Shown here: piece by piece, positions 54,007-63,088 of the stretch
Layout: each line of letters begins with the position of its first letter
How positions within the stretch are numbered: the first letter of the stretch is position 1
Assembly (NCBI RefSeq): GCF_002257645.1
Contig: NZ_NQMO01000002.1
Span: 496,001-560,000, forward strand
Length of the DNA stretch: 64,000 nt
From: Paenibacillus sp. XY044
Lineage (GTDB): Bacteria; Bacillota; Bacilli; Paenibacillales; Paenibacillaceae
Reading direction: 5' to 3'
Translations under genes and position numbers: made by a program
The notes under the pieces: model-generated
Seen by the model: only the letters and a program-made list of their open reading frames with translations
Database searches by the model: none
What the model was told of the DNA's origin: nothing

Positions 54007-54020
54007 TGAAAGCACTTTCA
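54007..54020 (+). promoter_or_regulatory. cre-like operator at the transcription start
   Basis: TGAAAGCACTTTCA resembles a cre site but has CA where CG is normal in the centre. It begins 8 bp after the -10 box and would block initiation if bound. It could also be the operator of another LacI-family protein. Confidence 0.5.
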
Positions 54021-54255
54021 TTACACATTTTCCCTACAAGCTGTTTTCGAAAACGTTTTAACAAAGAGGTGGAGTCGAAGAAGAAACCAGAGATGCTGAA
54101 GTGAGGAAGTTAAGTTATCCGAGTTTTGCAAACGTATACATCTAGGTTTCGGCACAACATTTGGCGGTGTCGGCGCGGTTAGGCGCTGATGCAATGCCGG
54201 CTCTTGAATGCAGCACGAAGTTATTCCATTAGTAATGAAGGGGGATATGATTCAC

Positions 54256-55983
54256 ATGAAGGGAAACACAAAGAAGAAGTTTGGAATGCTGCTCCTCGCC
54301 AGTATGCTGCTCGTTTCCGCAGGCTGCAGCAGCTCAGGGGGCGACAGTAAGTCCGCCGATTCCGGAAGCTCGTCTTCCAATGCGGCGCAGGATGCGAAAG
54401 CTGACGATACGAGCCCGATCACGTTCTCGTTCTTTGGCGCTGACGCCAGCCCGAACTGGAACAAGATGCAGGATGAAGTCGGTAAAGAAATCACGAAGAA
54501 AACTGGCGTAACCATCAACGCGGAATATGCCGTATCCGGCGCAGGAACAGATAAAATTTCTTTAATGGCCGCGAGCGGCGACTATCCTGATTTGATTTTC
54601 GCCAAAGGCGACGTCGACAAACTGGTCGAAGCCGGCGCGATGATCGACCTGACCGACCTGATCGACAAGTACGCACCGAACCTCAAGAAGGTATATGGCA
54701 AGTACATGAACCGTCTGCCGTACAGCAATGAAGACAAATCCATCTATGTGCTTCCGACGAACGGAGCGGTGGATCAACAGTACTTTGACGCCGGCGGCGG
54801 ATTTGAAATCCAGAATGCCGTGCTGAAAGAGCTTGGCTATCCGGAAGTGAAAACCGTTAAGGATTTTGAAAACGTTCTCCAGCAGTATAAAGACAAACAT
54901 CCAACGATCGACGGCAAGCCGACGATTCCACTGACGCTGGACGCGGATGACTGGAGAATCATGATCACCGTAACGAACCCGGCCTTCCTAACGACAGGCG
55001 CTCCGGATGATGGCGAGTACTTCATTAACCCAGAAACCAACGAAGCTCAGCTGCACTACAAGCGTCCGGAAGAGAAAGAATACTTCCGCTGGCTGAACCA
55101 TATGTACAATGTGGGTCTGCTGGATAAGGATACGTTCGTGCAAAAGAGCGACCAATATAAATCCAAGATCGCCAGCGGCCGCGTTCTGGGTCTGATCGAC
55201 CAAGAGTGGGGATACTCCGATGCCGAGAATGCGCTTAAAACCGCAGGCAAAGCGGACCGCACTTACGCTCACTTCCCTGTAACGCTGAGTGATGAATACA
55301 AAGACCATTCCTTCCAGGATACAGGATTTGTAGCCGGCTGGGGCGTAGGCATTACAACGGCTTGTAAAGATCCGGTTCGTCTGATCAAATTCCTTGATTA
55401 CCTTGCTTCGGACGAAGGCCAAGTATTGCTCAACTGGGGTATCGAAGGCAAGCACTACAATATGGTTGACGGCAAGCGCGTCATACCTGATGATGTACAG
55501 GACAAGAAAGTCAACGATAACACCAACTTTACGAAAACGTCCGGCATCGGACTGTACACGACCTTCTCCGCTCATTACGGCGACGGCGTGAAAGATCCAT
55601 CCGGCAACTACTACACGACGAACTTCCCGGATCAAATCGTTGCTTCCTATACGCAGCCGGAGAAAGACACCCTGAAAGCGTACGGCGCAACGACCTGGAA
55701 AGACCTGTTCCCGTCTGAAAAAGATTTCCCTGTCAAGCCTTGGGGCGCAGCCTACAACATGGCGACTCCTCAGGACGGCAATTACAACGTCATCTACCAA
55801 AAAACGCAGGATATTATCCGCAAACGGATTCCGGAAGCCATCCTGGCGAAACCGGAACAGTTCGACAGCATTTATGACAACATGCTGAAAGAGCTGGATG
55901 CTGCAGGTGCTAAGGATATCGAAGAACAATATACGGAACTGATCAAGGAAAGAGTCGAGCTGTGGGGCGGAAGCGGTCAATAA
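54256..55983 (+). CDS. Solute-binding lipoprotein 2 (paralogue)
   Basis: 575 aa from ATG 54256 (GGGGG 11 nt upstream). Lipobox VSAGC, then a Ser/Gly/Asp-rich linker longer than in protein 1. From SPITFSFFGADASPNWNKMQ to ELIKERVELWGG it aligns with protein 1 almost without gaps and with most residues identical, including DLTDLIDKYAPNLKKVYG and LTLDADDWRIMITVTNPAFL. Synonymous codon differences are many, so the duplication is not recent. It has its own promoter and terminator, unlike protein 1, so the two receptors may be used under different conditions. Confidence 0.93.
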   Translation: MKGNTKKKFGMLLLASMLLVSAGCSSSGGDSKSADSGSSSSNAAQDAKADDTSPITFSFFGADASPNWNKMQDEVGKEITKKTGVTINAEYAVSGAGTDKISLMAASGDYPDLIFAKGDVDKLVEAGAMIDLTDLIDKYAPNLKKVYGKYMNRLPYSNEDKSIYVLPTNGAVDQQYFDAGGGFEIQNAVLKELGYPEVKTVKDFENVLQQYKDKHPTIDGKPTIPLTLDADDWRIMITVTNPAFLTTGAPDDGEYFINPETNEAQLHYKRPEEKEYFRWLNHMYNVGLLDKDTFVQKSDQYKSKIASGRVLGLIDQEWGYSDAENALKTAGKADRTYAHFPVTLSDEYKDHSFQDTGFVAGWGVGITTACKDPVRLIKFLDYLASDEGQVLLNWGIEGKHYNMVDGKRVIPDDVQDKKVNDNTNFTKTSGIGLYTTFSAHYGDGVKDPSGNYYTTNFPDQIVASYTQPEKDTLKAYGATTWKDLFPSEKDFPVKPWGAAYNMATPQDGNYNVIYQKTQDIIRKRIPEAILAKPEQFDSIYDNMLKELDAAGAKDIEEQYTELIKERVELWGGSGQ

Positions 55984-56004
55984 GCTCAGTCTGATCAGAG
56001 GAAC

Positions 56005-56041
56005 AAGGGTCCCGGGATTTATGCCGGGGCCCTTTTTTTTG
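56005..56041 (+). terminator. Terminator of solute-binding protein 2
   Basis: The stem AAGGGTCCCGG/CCGGGGCCCTT is followed by eight T. Confidence 0.9.
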
Positions 56042-56192
56042 TTTTTTCAAAAAAACCATTGCTTACAGGGAACCATCCTGTTAATATTTAAACAACGAAT
56101 TGATAATATCAATTTGATATTATTAAAAAACATTACCGTCATCAGTCACGGTGATTTGTGATGAAGTAATGGAGCAGCTGGGGGGATGGGCA

Positions 56193-56915
56193 ATGGGAAA
56201 GTGGTTTAAAGGCTGGAGCGCATACGAGATGGTATGGCTCGGATTATTTTGCGGCATTGCGGTCGTACTGACGTTGATCATGAGGGACAGCCTGTTCGGT
56301 TTTACCGTGTTTTTGACCGGCGTGCTCTGCGTGGTGCTGGCGGCGAAGGGCAACCTGATGAGTTATGTGTTCGGCATGTACAACACGTTCGGGTATGCTT
56401 ACCTGGCTTATACGAACGGAATTTATGGGGAGATGCTGCTGAATCTGCTGTTCTTTGTTCCGATGAACGTGGTCGGTTTCATCTTATGGCGGAGGCATCA
56501 GGATGGCGGCAAACTAGAGATGCGACGTATGCATCTCCGGGGTGTTCTGCTGACCGGAGCCGCCTGCGTGCTCGGCAGCGTGATCATCGGTTTTTTCCTG
56601 TCGCTTATACCGACCCAGAACTCGCCGTATATCGATGCGATCACCAATGTGTTATCGATCGTCGCAACCTTCCTGATGGTATGGCGTTATAAAGAACAGT
56701 GGCTGGTGTATATCGTGCTGAATGCTTTTACCGTGCTGCTGTGGGTGCTGCGCACCTTGGACGGCAGCCATGACGGACTGCTCATGATCGTCATGTGGAG
56801 CGCGTACCTCATCAATGCGGCGTATGGCTATTACACCTGGAACAAAGGGGCAAAGGAGGCTTACCGAGATGAAAAAACGGGGACTGACCTTGGGGAAATT
56901 CGCCCCTTTTCATAA
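56193..56915 (+). CDS. pnuC: Nicotinamide riboside transporter PnuC
   Basis: 240 aa from ATG 56193 (GGGGGG 7 nt upstream; ATG 56169 and GTG/ATG 56151 are weaker). Seven hydrophobic helices; family motifs YVFGMYNTFGYAYLAY, GEMLLNLLFFVPMNVVGFIL, TQNSPYIDAITNVLSIVATF and WVLRTLDGSHDGLLMIVMWS. Facilitated uptake of nicotinamide riboside, trapped by phosphorylation. The next gene, encoding the kinase, starts 47 nt inside this one. Confidence 0.93.
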   Translation: MGKWFKGWSAYEMVWLGLFCGIAVVLTLIMRDSLFGFTVFLTGVLCVVLAAKGNLMSYVFGMYNTFGYAYLAYTNGIYGEMLLNLLFFVPMNVVGFILWRRHQDGGKLEMRRMHLRGVLLTGAACVLGSVIIGFFLSLIPTQNSPYIDAITNVLSIVATFLMVWRYKEQWLVYIVLNAFTVLLWVLRTLDGSHDGLLMIVMWSAYLINAAYGYYTWNKGAKEAYRDEKTGTDLGEIRPFS

Positions 56916-57876
56916 AGGGCATCAATACATGGTGGAGACGGCACTGAAAGAAGTGGATGAACTGATCGTGGTCATTTACGACACGACGGTCACGACCATT
57001 CCGCTGCATATCCGCGCCGGCTGGATCCGGAAGCTGTATCCGGGCGTCAGGGTGATCGAAGCGTGGGATGGTCCGGACGGCTATTCGAATGACCGGGAGC
57101 ATGAAATCCGGGAGGAGCAGTATATTCTGGGGCTGCTTGACGGCGAGCAGGTCACGCATTTCTATTCCAGCGAGTTTTACGGCGAGCACATGAGCAAGGC
57201 CCTCGGCGCCGTGGACCGGCGCGTCGATGAGGCGAGAAGCGTGGTGCCGATTTCGGCGACGATGATCCGGGAAGCCCCGTATAAGCACCGGCCATTTGTA
57301 AGCGACCTCGTATACCGTGATCTCATTACGAAGGTCGTCTTCGTAGGGGCGATGTCGACCGGCAAATCGACGCTGACGGAGGCGCTGGCCAGCAAATACA
57401 ACACGACGTATGCCAGCGAATACGGACGGGATTATTGGACGGAGCATCAGGTGGACCGGCGGATCGGCCTTGATGCCTTTGACGAGATCGCGATGGGGCA
57501 TATCGAGCGTGAGGAGAAGGCGCTCCTGGAAGCGAACCGGTATCTATTCGTGGACACGAACGCCATTACGACGTATATGTATGCCCTGGATTATCACGGC
57601 CGGGCCCCGGAGCAGCTGACCCGGCTGGCGCTGGAGAACGCCGGCAGATACGACCTCTTTTTCCTGTGCGAAGACGATATTCCATACGACGATACGTGGG
57701 ACCGCAGCGGGGACCAGAAGCGGCAAGTGTTCCACAAGCAGATTATCGCCGATTTGAAGGAGCGCAGAATCCCTTACATCCCGTTGCGGGGATCGCTGGA
57801 GGAGCGGATCAAGCGCGTGGAAGAAGTACTTAAGGCGTTTGTGCCGTACAGTAATTATTTTGGAAGCCTTGCTTGA
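56869..57876 (+). CDS. nadR: Bifunctional NMN adenylyltransferase / ribosylnicotinamide kinase
   Basis: 335 aa from ATG 56869 (AAAGGAGG 9 nt upstream). N-terminal nucleotidyltransferase domain with GKFAPFHKGHQYMV and the late ISATMIREAPYKH (ISxTxxR). C-terminal kinase domain with Walker A GAMSTGKSTLTEALA and EYGRDYWTEHQ. It lacks the helix-turn-helix of the enterobacterial NadR repressor. With PnuC it makes a salvage route from nicotinamide riboside to NAD. Confidence 0.94.
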   Translation: MKKRGLTLGKFAPFHKGHQYMVETALKEVDELIVVIYDTTVTTIPLHIRAGWIRKLYPGVRVIEAWDGPDGYSNDREHEIREEQYILGLLDGEQVTHFYSSEFYGEHMSKALGAVDRRVDEARSVVPISATMIREAPYKHRPFVSDLVYRDLITKVVFVGAMSTGKSTLTEALASKYNTTYASEYGRDYWTEHQVDRRIGLDAFDEIAMGHIEREEKALLEANRYLFVDTNAITTYMYALDYHGRAPEQLTRLALENAGRYDLFFLCEDDIPYDDTWDRSGDQKRQVFHKQIIADLKERRIPYIPLRGSLEERIKRVEEVLKAFVPYSNYFGSLA

Positions 57877-57940
57877 ACCAGGGAAGGCGGATACGGATGA
57901 GGGATCTAAAGCTCATCGATAGCGATCAGGAGGAGATGTC

Positions 57941-58003
57941 ATGCATACCTTGGAAGAACTCCGGAATGCATTCCGGAAAGGGGGGCAGGACCAGGAGGGA
58001 TAA
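57941..58003 (+). CDS. 20-codon ORF after nadR, possible small protein
   Basis: ATG 57941 has AGGAGG 7 nt upstream; the peptide begins MHTLEELRNAFRKGGQ and ends at 58003, before a terminator at 58035. The strong ribosome site is the only support. No family recognised; it may be a remnant. Confidence 0.35.
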   Translation: MHTLEELRNAFRKGGQDQEG

Positions 58004-58034
58004 GATTTGGCGGTCATCAGGAGGCCACGCAAAG

Positions 58035-58079
58035 AAAGTCGTTGCCGGTTACTTGGCGTAAGCGGACAACGACTTTTTA
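58035..58079. terminator. Bidirectional terminator between nadR and yhbH
   Basis: AAAGTCGTTG/CAACGACTTT encloses an inner hairpin (CCGGTTAC/GTAAGCGG) and is followed by TT; the A/T flanks suit both directions. Confidence 0.78.
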
Positions 58080-58114
58080 GATACCGCAAAATGCTGCGTT
58101 TGAAGAGACGGCCC

Positions 58115-59272
58115 TTAGGTCAGCGCGCCTTCCTGCTTTTTGAAGAACGTCCGCAGCGCCTGGTAGACTTCGCCCTTTTCCTTGATCACGTAATACATGA
58201 ACTGGTCGAGTTTGATATTCCGGTACGCGGACATCAGCGTGCTGCTCCGGTTGTACTGGTTGACCTCCCCGTAGCCGAACATGTTGCTGACTTTGAGCAG
58301 CTCGCCGATCAGTCGCACGCAGCGTTCGTTATCGGATGTCAAATTGTCGCCGTCCGAGAAATGAAACGGATAAATGTTGTACTTGGCGGGCGGGTAGCGC
58401 CGGTCGATGATTTCCAGCGCCTTCTGGTAGGCGGACGAGCAGATCGTTCCCCCGCTCTCGCCCCGGGTAAAGAAATCCTCTTCGGTGACTTCCTTGGCTT
58501 CCGTATGATGGGCCACAAAGACGATGTCGACCTTTTCGTACTGGCGGCGCAGGAAACGGGTCATCCAGAAGAAAAAGCTGCGCGCGCAGTATTTTTCAAA
58601 CGTGCCCATGGACCCGGAGGTATCCATCATTGCAATGATGACTGCGCTGGAGTGGGGAACGACGATATCCTCCCACGTTTTGTAGCGCAGATCGTCGGGG
58701 CTGATATGGTGAATTCCCGGCTTGCCGCTGGTGGCGTTCCGCCGAAGATTTTCCAGAATCGTCCGCTTCTTGTCGATATTGGACTGCATGCCCTTTTTGC
58801 GGATGTCGTTGAACGTGATCGATTCGGTTTCGACATCCTGCTGTTCTTTCGGTTTCATATTCGGCAGCTCCAGCTGGTCGAACAGCATGTTCTCCAAGTC
58901 CTCGATGCTGATCTCGGCTTCCATAATGTCCTGGCCGGGCTGGTCGCCGGCTTTTTCGCCTTGACCCGGCTTTTGCACCGGATCCCTGCCCAGCACGTCT
59001 CCCACCTGACTGTCGCCGTCTCCCTGACCGACATGCTTTTGCTTCTGGTAGTTATAAATGAAACGGTATTCATCGAGGCTCCGGATGGGCACCTTGATGA
59101 TTTGCTTACCGTCCGACATCACGATGTTTTCTTCGGTGATCAGGTCGGGCAGGTTCTGCTTGATGATTTCCTTAACCTTCTCCTGATGGCGGACCTGATC
59201 CTGGTACCCTTTTCGGTGCAGTGACCAGTCCTCCTTGGACACCACAAACAGCGAATGATCGTCTGATGGCAT
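58115..59272 (-). CDS. yhbH: YhbH/YeaH sporulation protein (DUF444, VWA-like)
   Basis: 385 aa with GGGAGGTG 8-9 nt before the ATG at 59272. N-terminal segment with [20 protein letters not shown], a Gly/Asp/Gln-rich linker, then a von Willebrand A-like domain with MIDAS motif [14 protein letters not shown] and later [16 protein letters not shown]. Family knowledge: in Bacillus it is encoded next to prkA and required for efficient sporulation; in E. coli (YeaH) it works with PrkA/YeaG. Here it lies 25 kb from prkA. Confidence 0.94.
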   Translation of the reverse strand: MPSDDHSLFVVSKEDWSLHRKGYQDQVRHQEKVKEIIKQNLPDLITEENIVMSDGKQIIKVPIRSLDEYRFIYNYQKQKHVGQGDGDSQVGDVLGRDPVQKPGQGEKAGDQPGQDIMEAEISIEDLENMLFDQLELPNMKPKEQQDVETESITFNDIRKKGMQSNIDKKRTILENLRRNATSGKPGIHHISPDDLRYKTWEDIVVPHSSAVIIAMMDTSGSMGTFEKYCARSFFFWMTRFLRRQYEKVDIVFVAHHTEAKEVTEEDFFTRGESGGTICSSAYQKALEIIDRRYPPAKYNIYPFHFSDGDNLTSDNERCVRLIGELLKVSNMFGYGEVNQYNRSSTLMSAYRNIKLDQFMYYVIKEKGEVYQALRTFFKKQEGALT

Positions 59273-59515
59273 GTTCAGGCACCTCCCATGTTCGCATACT
59301 CAGCACAAACTTTGGCTTGTTAAACATTTATATTCACGGGCGGGGATGATATGTGATGACGCGAGAGATAAAATAAGAAGTTTGCCGCATCCCAAAATAT
59401 GAAATTTTGCGAGAATCGTTTGTATGGATGAGATAGGCGTTCCGATACCCGGTGACGCTTCCTGGCCTATTGCCAAATGTCGGCCGTTTGGGCTATAGTG
59501 GTTGTGAAATTAAAT

Positions 59516-59606
59516 AGGAATGCGGGTGCTGGATGAAGTCCGGCTGAGATGGCAGCCTTATGCTGCGGACCGTTAATCTGATCCAGGTAATGCTGGCGTA
59601 GAGAAT
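59516..59606 (+). promoter_or_regulatory. TPP riboswitch (THI element)
   Basis: Conserved blocks GCGGGTGCT, CGGCTGAGAT, GGACCGTTAATCTGATCCAG and GTAATGCTGGCGTAGAGA occur in order. It controls the thiE-thiS-thiG-thiO operon. The stretch 59273-59515 before it shows nothing certain. Confidence 0.95.
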
Positions 59607-59620
59607 ATCATTCGAATTGC

Positions 59621-59656
59621 AATGCCATTCGTGTATTTTCTCGAATGGTTTTTTTG
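59621..59656 (+). terminator. TPP riboswitch terminator
   Basis: The stem CCATTCG/CGAATGG with a 10-nt loop is followed by eight T; forms when TPP is bound. Confidence 0.85.
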
Positions 59657-59766
59657 TGTTGAGCGGGTAAGAGGACGTTTTCGCGGACTGAAGGCTTACC
59701 CTTCGCGATGATAGAGGCCGGCATGAAATGGAGGGAAAAGCAAAGGAAAAGAGAGGAGCAGCAGTC

Positions 59767-60414
59767 ATGGTCGATTTTCGTTTGTATGCGATCACCGGCG
59801 AGACGTTCCATCCGGGACGCCGGCTGGTGGACGTGATGGAGCAAGCCATTCGGGGAGGCGCGGATATCGTTCAGTTCCGCGACAAAACGAGCGGCAGGGA
59901 GGAGCTTCTGCACAAGGCGGCGGAGCTGCGGGTGCTGACCCGCCGCTACGGCGTTCCGCTCATCGTGAACGATCATGTCGATATCGCGATGGAGGTGGAC
60001 GCGGACGGGATTCATCTCGGACAGGGCGATATGCCGATCGCCGAGGCCAGAAGGCTTGTCGGCTCCAAGATCGTCGGCATATCCACCCATGCGATTTCGG
60101 AAGCGAAGCGAGCCGAAGAGGATGGGGCGGATTATATCGGCGTCGGGCCCATCTATGCGACGGCTACGAAGGCGGATGTGGTGGATCCGGTCGGTCTTTC
60201 GTACATTCGGGAAGTCGCCGGGATCATCCGGATTCCGTTTGTGGCGATCGGCGGCATCAAGCTGGGCAATGTGGATGAAGTGATCCAGGCCGGTGCAAGC
60301 CGCGTATGCGCGGTCAGCGAAATCGTAGGCAGCCCTGACCCGGAAGCGGTGTGCCGGGCGTTCATTCACAAGCTGGAGCGCAAAGGAGGAGCGGTGGATG
60401 GAGCTGGTCATTAA
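59767..60414 (+). CDS. thiE: Thiamine phosphate synthase
   Basis: 215 aa from ATG 59767 (GAGGAG about 8 nt upstream). TIM barrel joining HMP-PP and the thiazole phosphate. Motifs: GGADIVQFRDKTSGREEL, VPLIVNDHVDIAMEVDADGI, HLGQGDMP, YIGVGPIYATATK and VAIGGI. First gene of the TPP-controlled operon. TenI, the closely related paralogue, cannot be fully excluded. Confidence 0.88.
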   Translation: MVDFRLYAITGETFHPGRRLVDVMEQAIRGGADIVQFRDKTSGREELLHKAAELRVLTRRYGVPLIVNDHVDIAMEVDADGIHLGQGDMPIAEARRLVGSKIVGISTHAISEAKRAEEDGADYIGVGPIYATATKADVVDPVGLSYIREVAGIIRIPFVAIGGIKLGNVDEVIQAGASRVCAVSEIVGSPDPEAVCRAFIHKLERKGGAVDGAGH

Positions 60415-60595
60415 CGGAGCACCAAGGGAGCTCGCGGCCGAGACGGTAGCCGATGTGCTTCGTCTTCTGGGGCTTTCCGGCAGGCCGGTCATGGTGGAAG
60501 CGGACGGACGGGTGCTGAGGATCGAGCAGTGGGAGACGACGCCGGTCGTGCCCGGGATGAAGCTGGAACTGGTCCATTTTGTAGCGGGAGGTTGA
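60398..60595 (+). CDS. thiS: ThiS sulfur-carrier protein
   Basis: 65 aa, overlapping thiE by 17 nt. Ubiquitin-like beta-grasp protein ending in the required Gly-Gly (VHFVAGG), which is adenylated and thiocarboxylated to give sulfur to ThiG. GGAGGAG precedes the ATG. No thiF gene is in the operon, so its activating enzyme must be encoded elsewhere. Confidence 0.92.
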   Translation: MELVINGAPRELAAETVADVLRLLGLSGRPVMVEADGRVLRIEQWETTPVVPGMKLELVHFVAGG

Positions 60596-60603
60596 AGAAA
60601 AGA

Positions 60604-61383
60604 ATGAGCAGAGATACTTGGCAAGTTGGAGGACAGGAATTGTCATCGCGGTTGTTTCTGGGTACCGGGCTGTTTCCCGATCCCTATGTGCAGATGGAGG
60701 CGATCAAGGCTTCGGGATCCGAGGTGCTGACGTTCGCCATCCGCCGCATCCATCTAGATTCGGTGGAAGATGACTCGATTCTGCAGCATGTGGAGCCCCA
60801 GAAGTACATTTATCTTCCCAACACGTCGGGGGCGAAAACAGCCGATGAGGCGGTCCGGATTGCGCGGCTGGCCCGGGCGTCGGGACTCAGCGACTGGATC
60901 AAGGTAGAGATCAGCGCCAATAAGCGCACGCTCCTGCCCGACCCCATTGAAACGTTAAAAGCAACGGAAATATTGGTCAAGGAAGGCTTTACGGTGCTGC
61001 CGTATATTTCCGATGACCCGGTGATCTGCAAAAAGCTGGAGGAGGCCGGGGCAGCCGCGGTCATGCCCGGCGCGGCGCCCATCGGCACCGGCCTCGGCAT
61101 TCTGAATCCGTACCACCTCGGCTTAATTGTGGAGGAGCTGTCTGTTCCTGTTATTGTGGATGCGGGGCTGGGGACGGCCAGTGACGTGGCGTTGGCGATG
61201 GAGCTTGGGGTCTCCGGCGTTCTGATGAATACCCCGGTCGCCAAAGCCAAAGATCCCGTGATGATGGCCCGGTCGATGAGGCTTGCGGTTGAGGCGGGGC
61301 GTTTGGCTTACCTGTCCGGGCGGATTCCGAAGAAAAAGTATGCCTCGGCCAGCAGCGGCCTGGAGTCGCTCGTGATCGAATAA
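60604..61383 (+). CDS. thiG: Thiazole synthase
   Basis: 259 aa from ATG 60604 (GGGAGG 12 nt upstream; open frame extends into thiS but is not coding there). Makes the thiazole ring from DXP, dehydroglycine and ThiS thiocarboxylate. Motifs: [36 protein letters not shown], the Schiff-base Lys in [23 protein letters not shown] and [18 protein letters not shown]. Confidence 0.95.
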   Translation: MSRDTWQVGGQELSSRLFLGTGLFPDPYVQMEAIKASGSEVLTFAIRRIHLDSVEDDSILQHVEPQKYIYLPNTSGAKTADEAVRIARLARASGLSDWIKVEISANKRTLLPDPIETLKATEILVKEGFTVLPYISDDPVICKKLEEAGAAAVMPGAAPIGTGLGILNPYHLGLIVEELSVPVIVDAGLGTASDVALAMELGVSGVLMNTPVAKAKDPVMMARSMRLAVEAGRLAYLSGRIPKKKYASASSGLESLVIE

Positions 61384-61408
61384 AAAAAGATTACAGGGGG
61401 CTGTAACA

Positions 61409-62548
61409 ATGAACGGAGACATCATCGTCATGGGCGGCGGCATCATCGGATTATCCTGCGCGCTGGAGCTGCGCCGCCGGGGCCTGAACGTCACACTCCT
61501 CGAAAAGGGGCACTGCGGCGGGCAGGCTTCCGGCGCGGCGGCAGGGATGCTCGCTCCGTATTCGGAGAACGTGGAATCGCCGGACGAGTTCTTCCGGTTG
61601 TGCCGCGAGAGCTTGTCGCTGTATCCGCAGTGGCAGCAGGCGGTGAAGGACATTTCCGGCGTCCCTTTCGAATATGCGGAAACCGGCAGCTTGTACATCG
61701 CGAGGCACGAGGCGGATTTGCTGGCGCTGGAGAGCCGGCTGGAATGGCAGCGGAGATGGGGCTCCGGGGGCGAGATATTAACGGGGAGCGCGCTGTTCGA
61801 TGCCGAACCGGGGCTGGCGCAAGGCGCAGTTGCCGCGCTGCGGACACCGGCGGAGAGCCATGTGTATGCCCCGGACTTAACGGAAGCGGTCAAACGGGCA
61901 TGCCTGGTTTCCGGCGTGCAGATCCATGAGTATCTTGGCCGGATCGAGCTGACTGAATGCCAAAAGGGAGTCGCGCTGTTGGCCGGTAATGGAGAACGGT
62001 TCGTTGGGGATCAGCTCTTAATCAGCACAGGTGCGTGGATTCAGGAGTTGTCTGAGACCCTCGGTATCCGGATTCCCGTCTATCCGATCCGGGGTCAAAT
62101 ATGCGCCTACGCCTGGGGTGAGGAGCGGGAGCCGCTTCGTCATCTCGTGTTCACCAGTCAGGGGTACCTGGTCCAAAAAGCGAACGGAACGCTCGTATGC
62201 GGCGCCTCGGAGGATATCGCCGGATTCGATACGACCGTCACGGACAAAGGCATCCGGCGGCTGACGGAGTGGAACAAACAGGTGCTGCCCGCGCTTGGTG
62301 AGGTACAGCCGTTTCACCGCTGGGCGGGACTGCGCCCGGCGGTTCTCGACGGCAGGCCGTTGATCGGGCGGCTGGACGATGCCGGCCATATCTTTGCGGC
62401 CGCCGGTCACTACCGCAACGGCATCCTGCTCAGCCCGGTAACGGCCGCGCTGATTGCCGATAGCGTGGAGGGCAAGCAGCTGCCGGAATGGTTTGGAGCG
62501 TTCCGGCCGAACCGGTTTGGTGAGGTGCAGGCGGGCGCTTTTTCGTAA
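61409..62548 (+). CDS. thiO: Glycine oxidase
   Basis: 379 aa. FAD enzyme making the iminoglycine used by ThiG. N-terminal dinucleotide fold IIVMGGGIIGLSCALELRRR, then GGQASGAAAGMLAPYSE, LLISTGAW, YPIRGQICAY, the substrate-side RWAGLRPAVLDGRPLIG and AAAGHYRNGILLSPVTAALI. Last gene of thiE-S-G-O; a terminator follows at 62639. Confidence 0.94.
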   Translation: MNGDIIVMGGGIIGLSCALELRRRGLNVTLLEKGHCGGQASGAAAGMLAPYSENVESPDEFFRLCRESLSLYPQWQQAVKDISGVPFEYAETGSLYIARHEADLLALESRLEWQRRWGSGGEILTGSALFDAEPGLAQGAVAALRTPAESHVYAPDLTEAVKRACLVSGVQIHEYLGRIELTECQKGVALLAGNGERFVGDQLLISTGAWIQELSETLGIRIPVYPIRGQICAYAWGEEREPLRHLVFTSQGYLVQKANGTLVCGASEDIAGFDTTVTDKGIRRLTEWNKQVLPALGEVQPFHRWAGLRPAVLDGRPLIGRLDDAGHIFAAAGHYRNGILLSPVTAALIADSVEGKQLPEWFGAFRPNRFGEVQAGAFS

Positions 62549-62638
62549 AACATAAGGATTGCCGCCGAAAAAGTGGATTGTAGAAAAGGCGGGAGCGCGG
62601 TTCGTGCCGTACAGTTAATAGGTCTGGCATGGAGCACT

Positions 62639-62676
62639 GGCAAAGCAGGAATGCATTTCTGCTTTGCCTTTTTGTA
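62639..62676 (+). terminator. Terminator of the thi operon
   Basis: GGCAAAGCAG/CTGCTTTGCC, perfect 10-bp stem, then TTTTT. Confidence 0.9.
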
Positions 62677-62792
62677 TTTTGTGATGTAAGTGCCTTTCGC
62701 GAAAAGGGTATCTGATACATCCATTGTATCCATATAATAGGAGATATTCGTTTTAGTGACAATTAATGACAAATTTTGCGAAAATGCTGTAG

Positions 62793-63088
62793 TATACTGC
62801 AAGTAGTCCTATGACAAATAGGACAGAAGTTTCACAGGAATACATAAGGAGGTGCGGCTGCTTAGGGCCACGCGTGGGCAAGCAGTCCCGTCGGTTAAGG
62901 AAAACATACTTTTTTAGCAAGAGGGTTTAGGTTCAGAGCAACAAAGGAAGCAGCAGCTCAGACGATATCGGGAAGTATTAGGGAGCTAGATGTAACAGTT
63001 GTCAGAAAGAATCAGGAAGTTAATGAATTTAAGAGGAATTAGGAAATTGAAGAAGGTGCATATTTTAAAAGATTGGAGCGGAAGAAGC
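62793..63088 (+). promoter_or_regulatory. Long leader of the SLH-protein gene
   Basis: A -10 box TATACT lies at 62793-62798 without a clear -35. It is followed by a perfect dyad GTCCTAT-GACAA-ATAGGAC (62806-62824), an orphan AAGGAGGTG at 62847, and a hairpin with CTGCTT/AAGCAG enclosing CCACGCGTGG. The rest, about 200 bases of purine-rich sequence, has no ORF. No known riboswitch recognised. Confidence 0.45.

Noticed and set aside
57873..58061. 62-codon ORF after nadR
   Set aside because: Overlaps the nadR stop and runs into the terminator, no ribosome site; the 20-codon ORF in another frame has a better one.
58007..59224. 405-codon open frame antisense to yhbH
   Set aside because: Antisense of YhbH; begins within the intergenic terminator.
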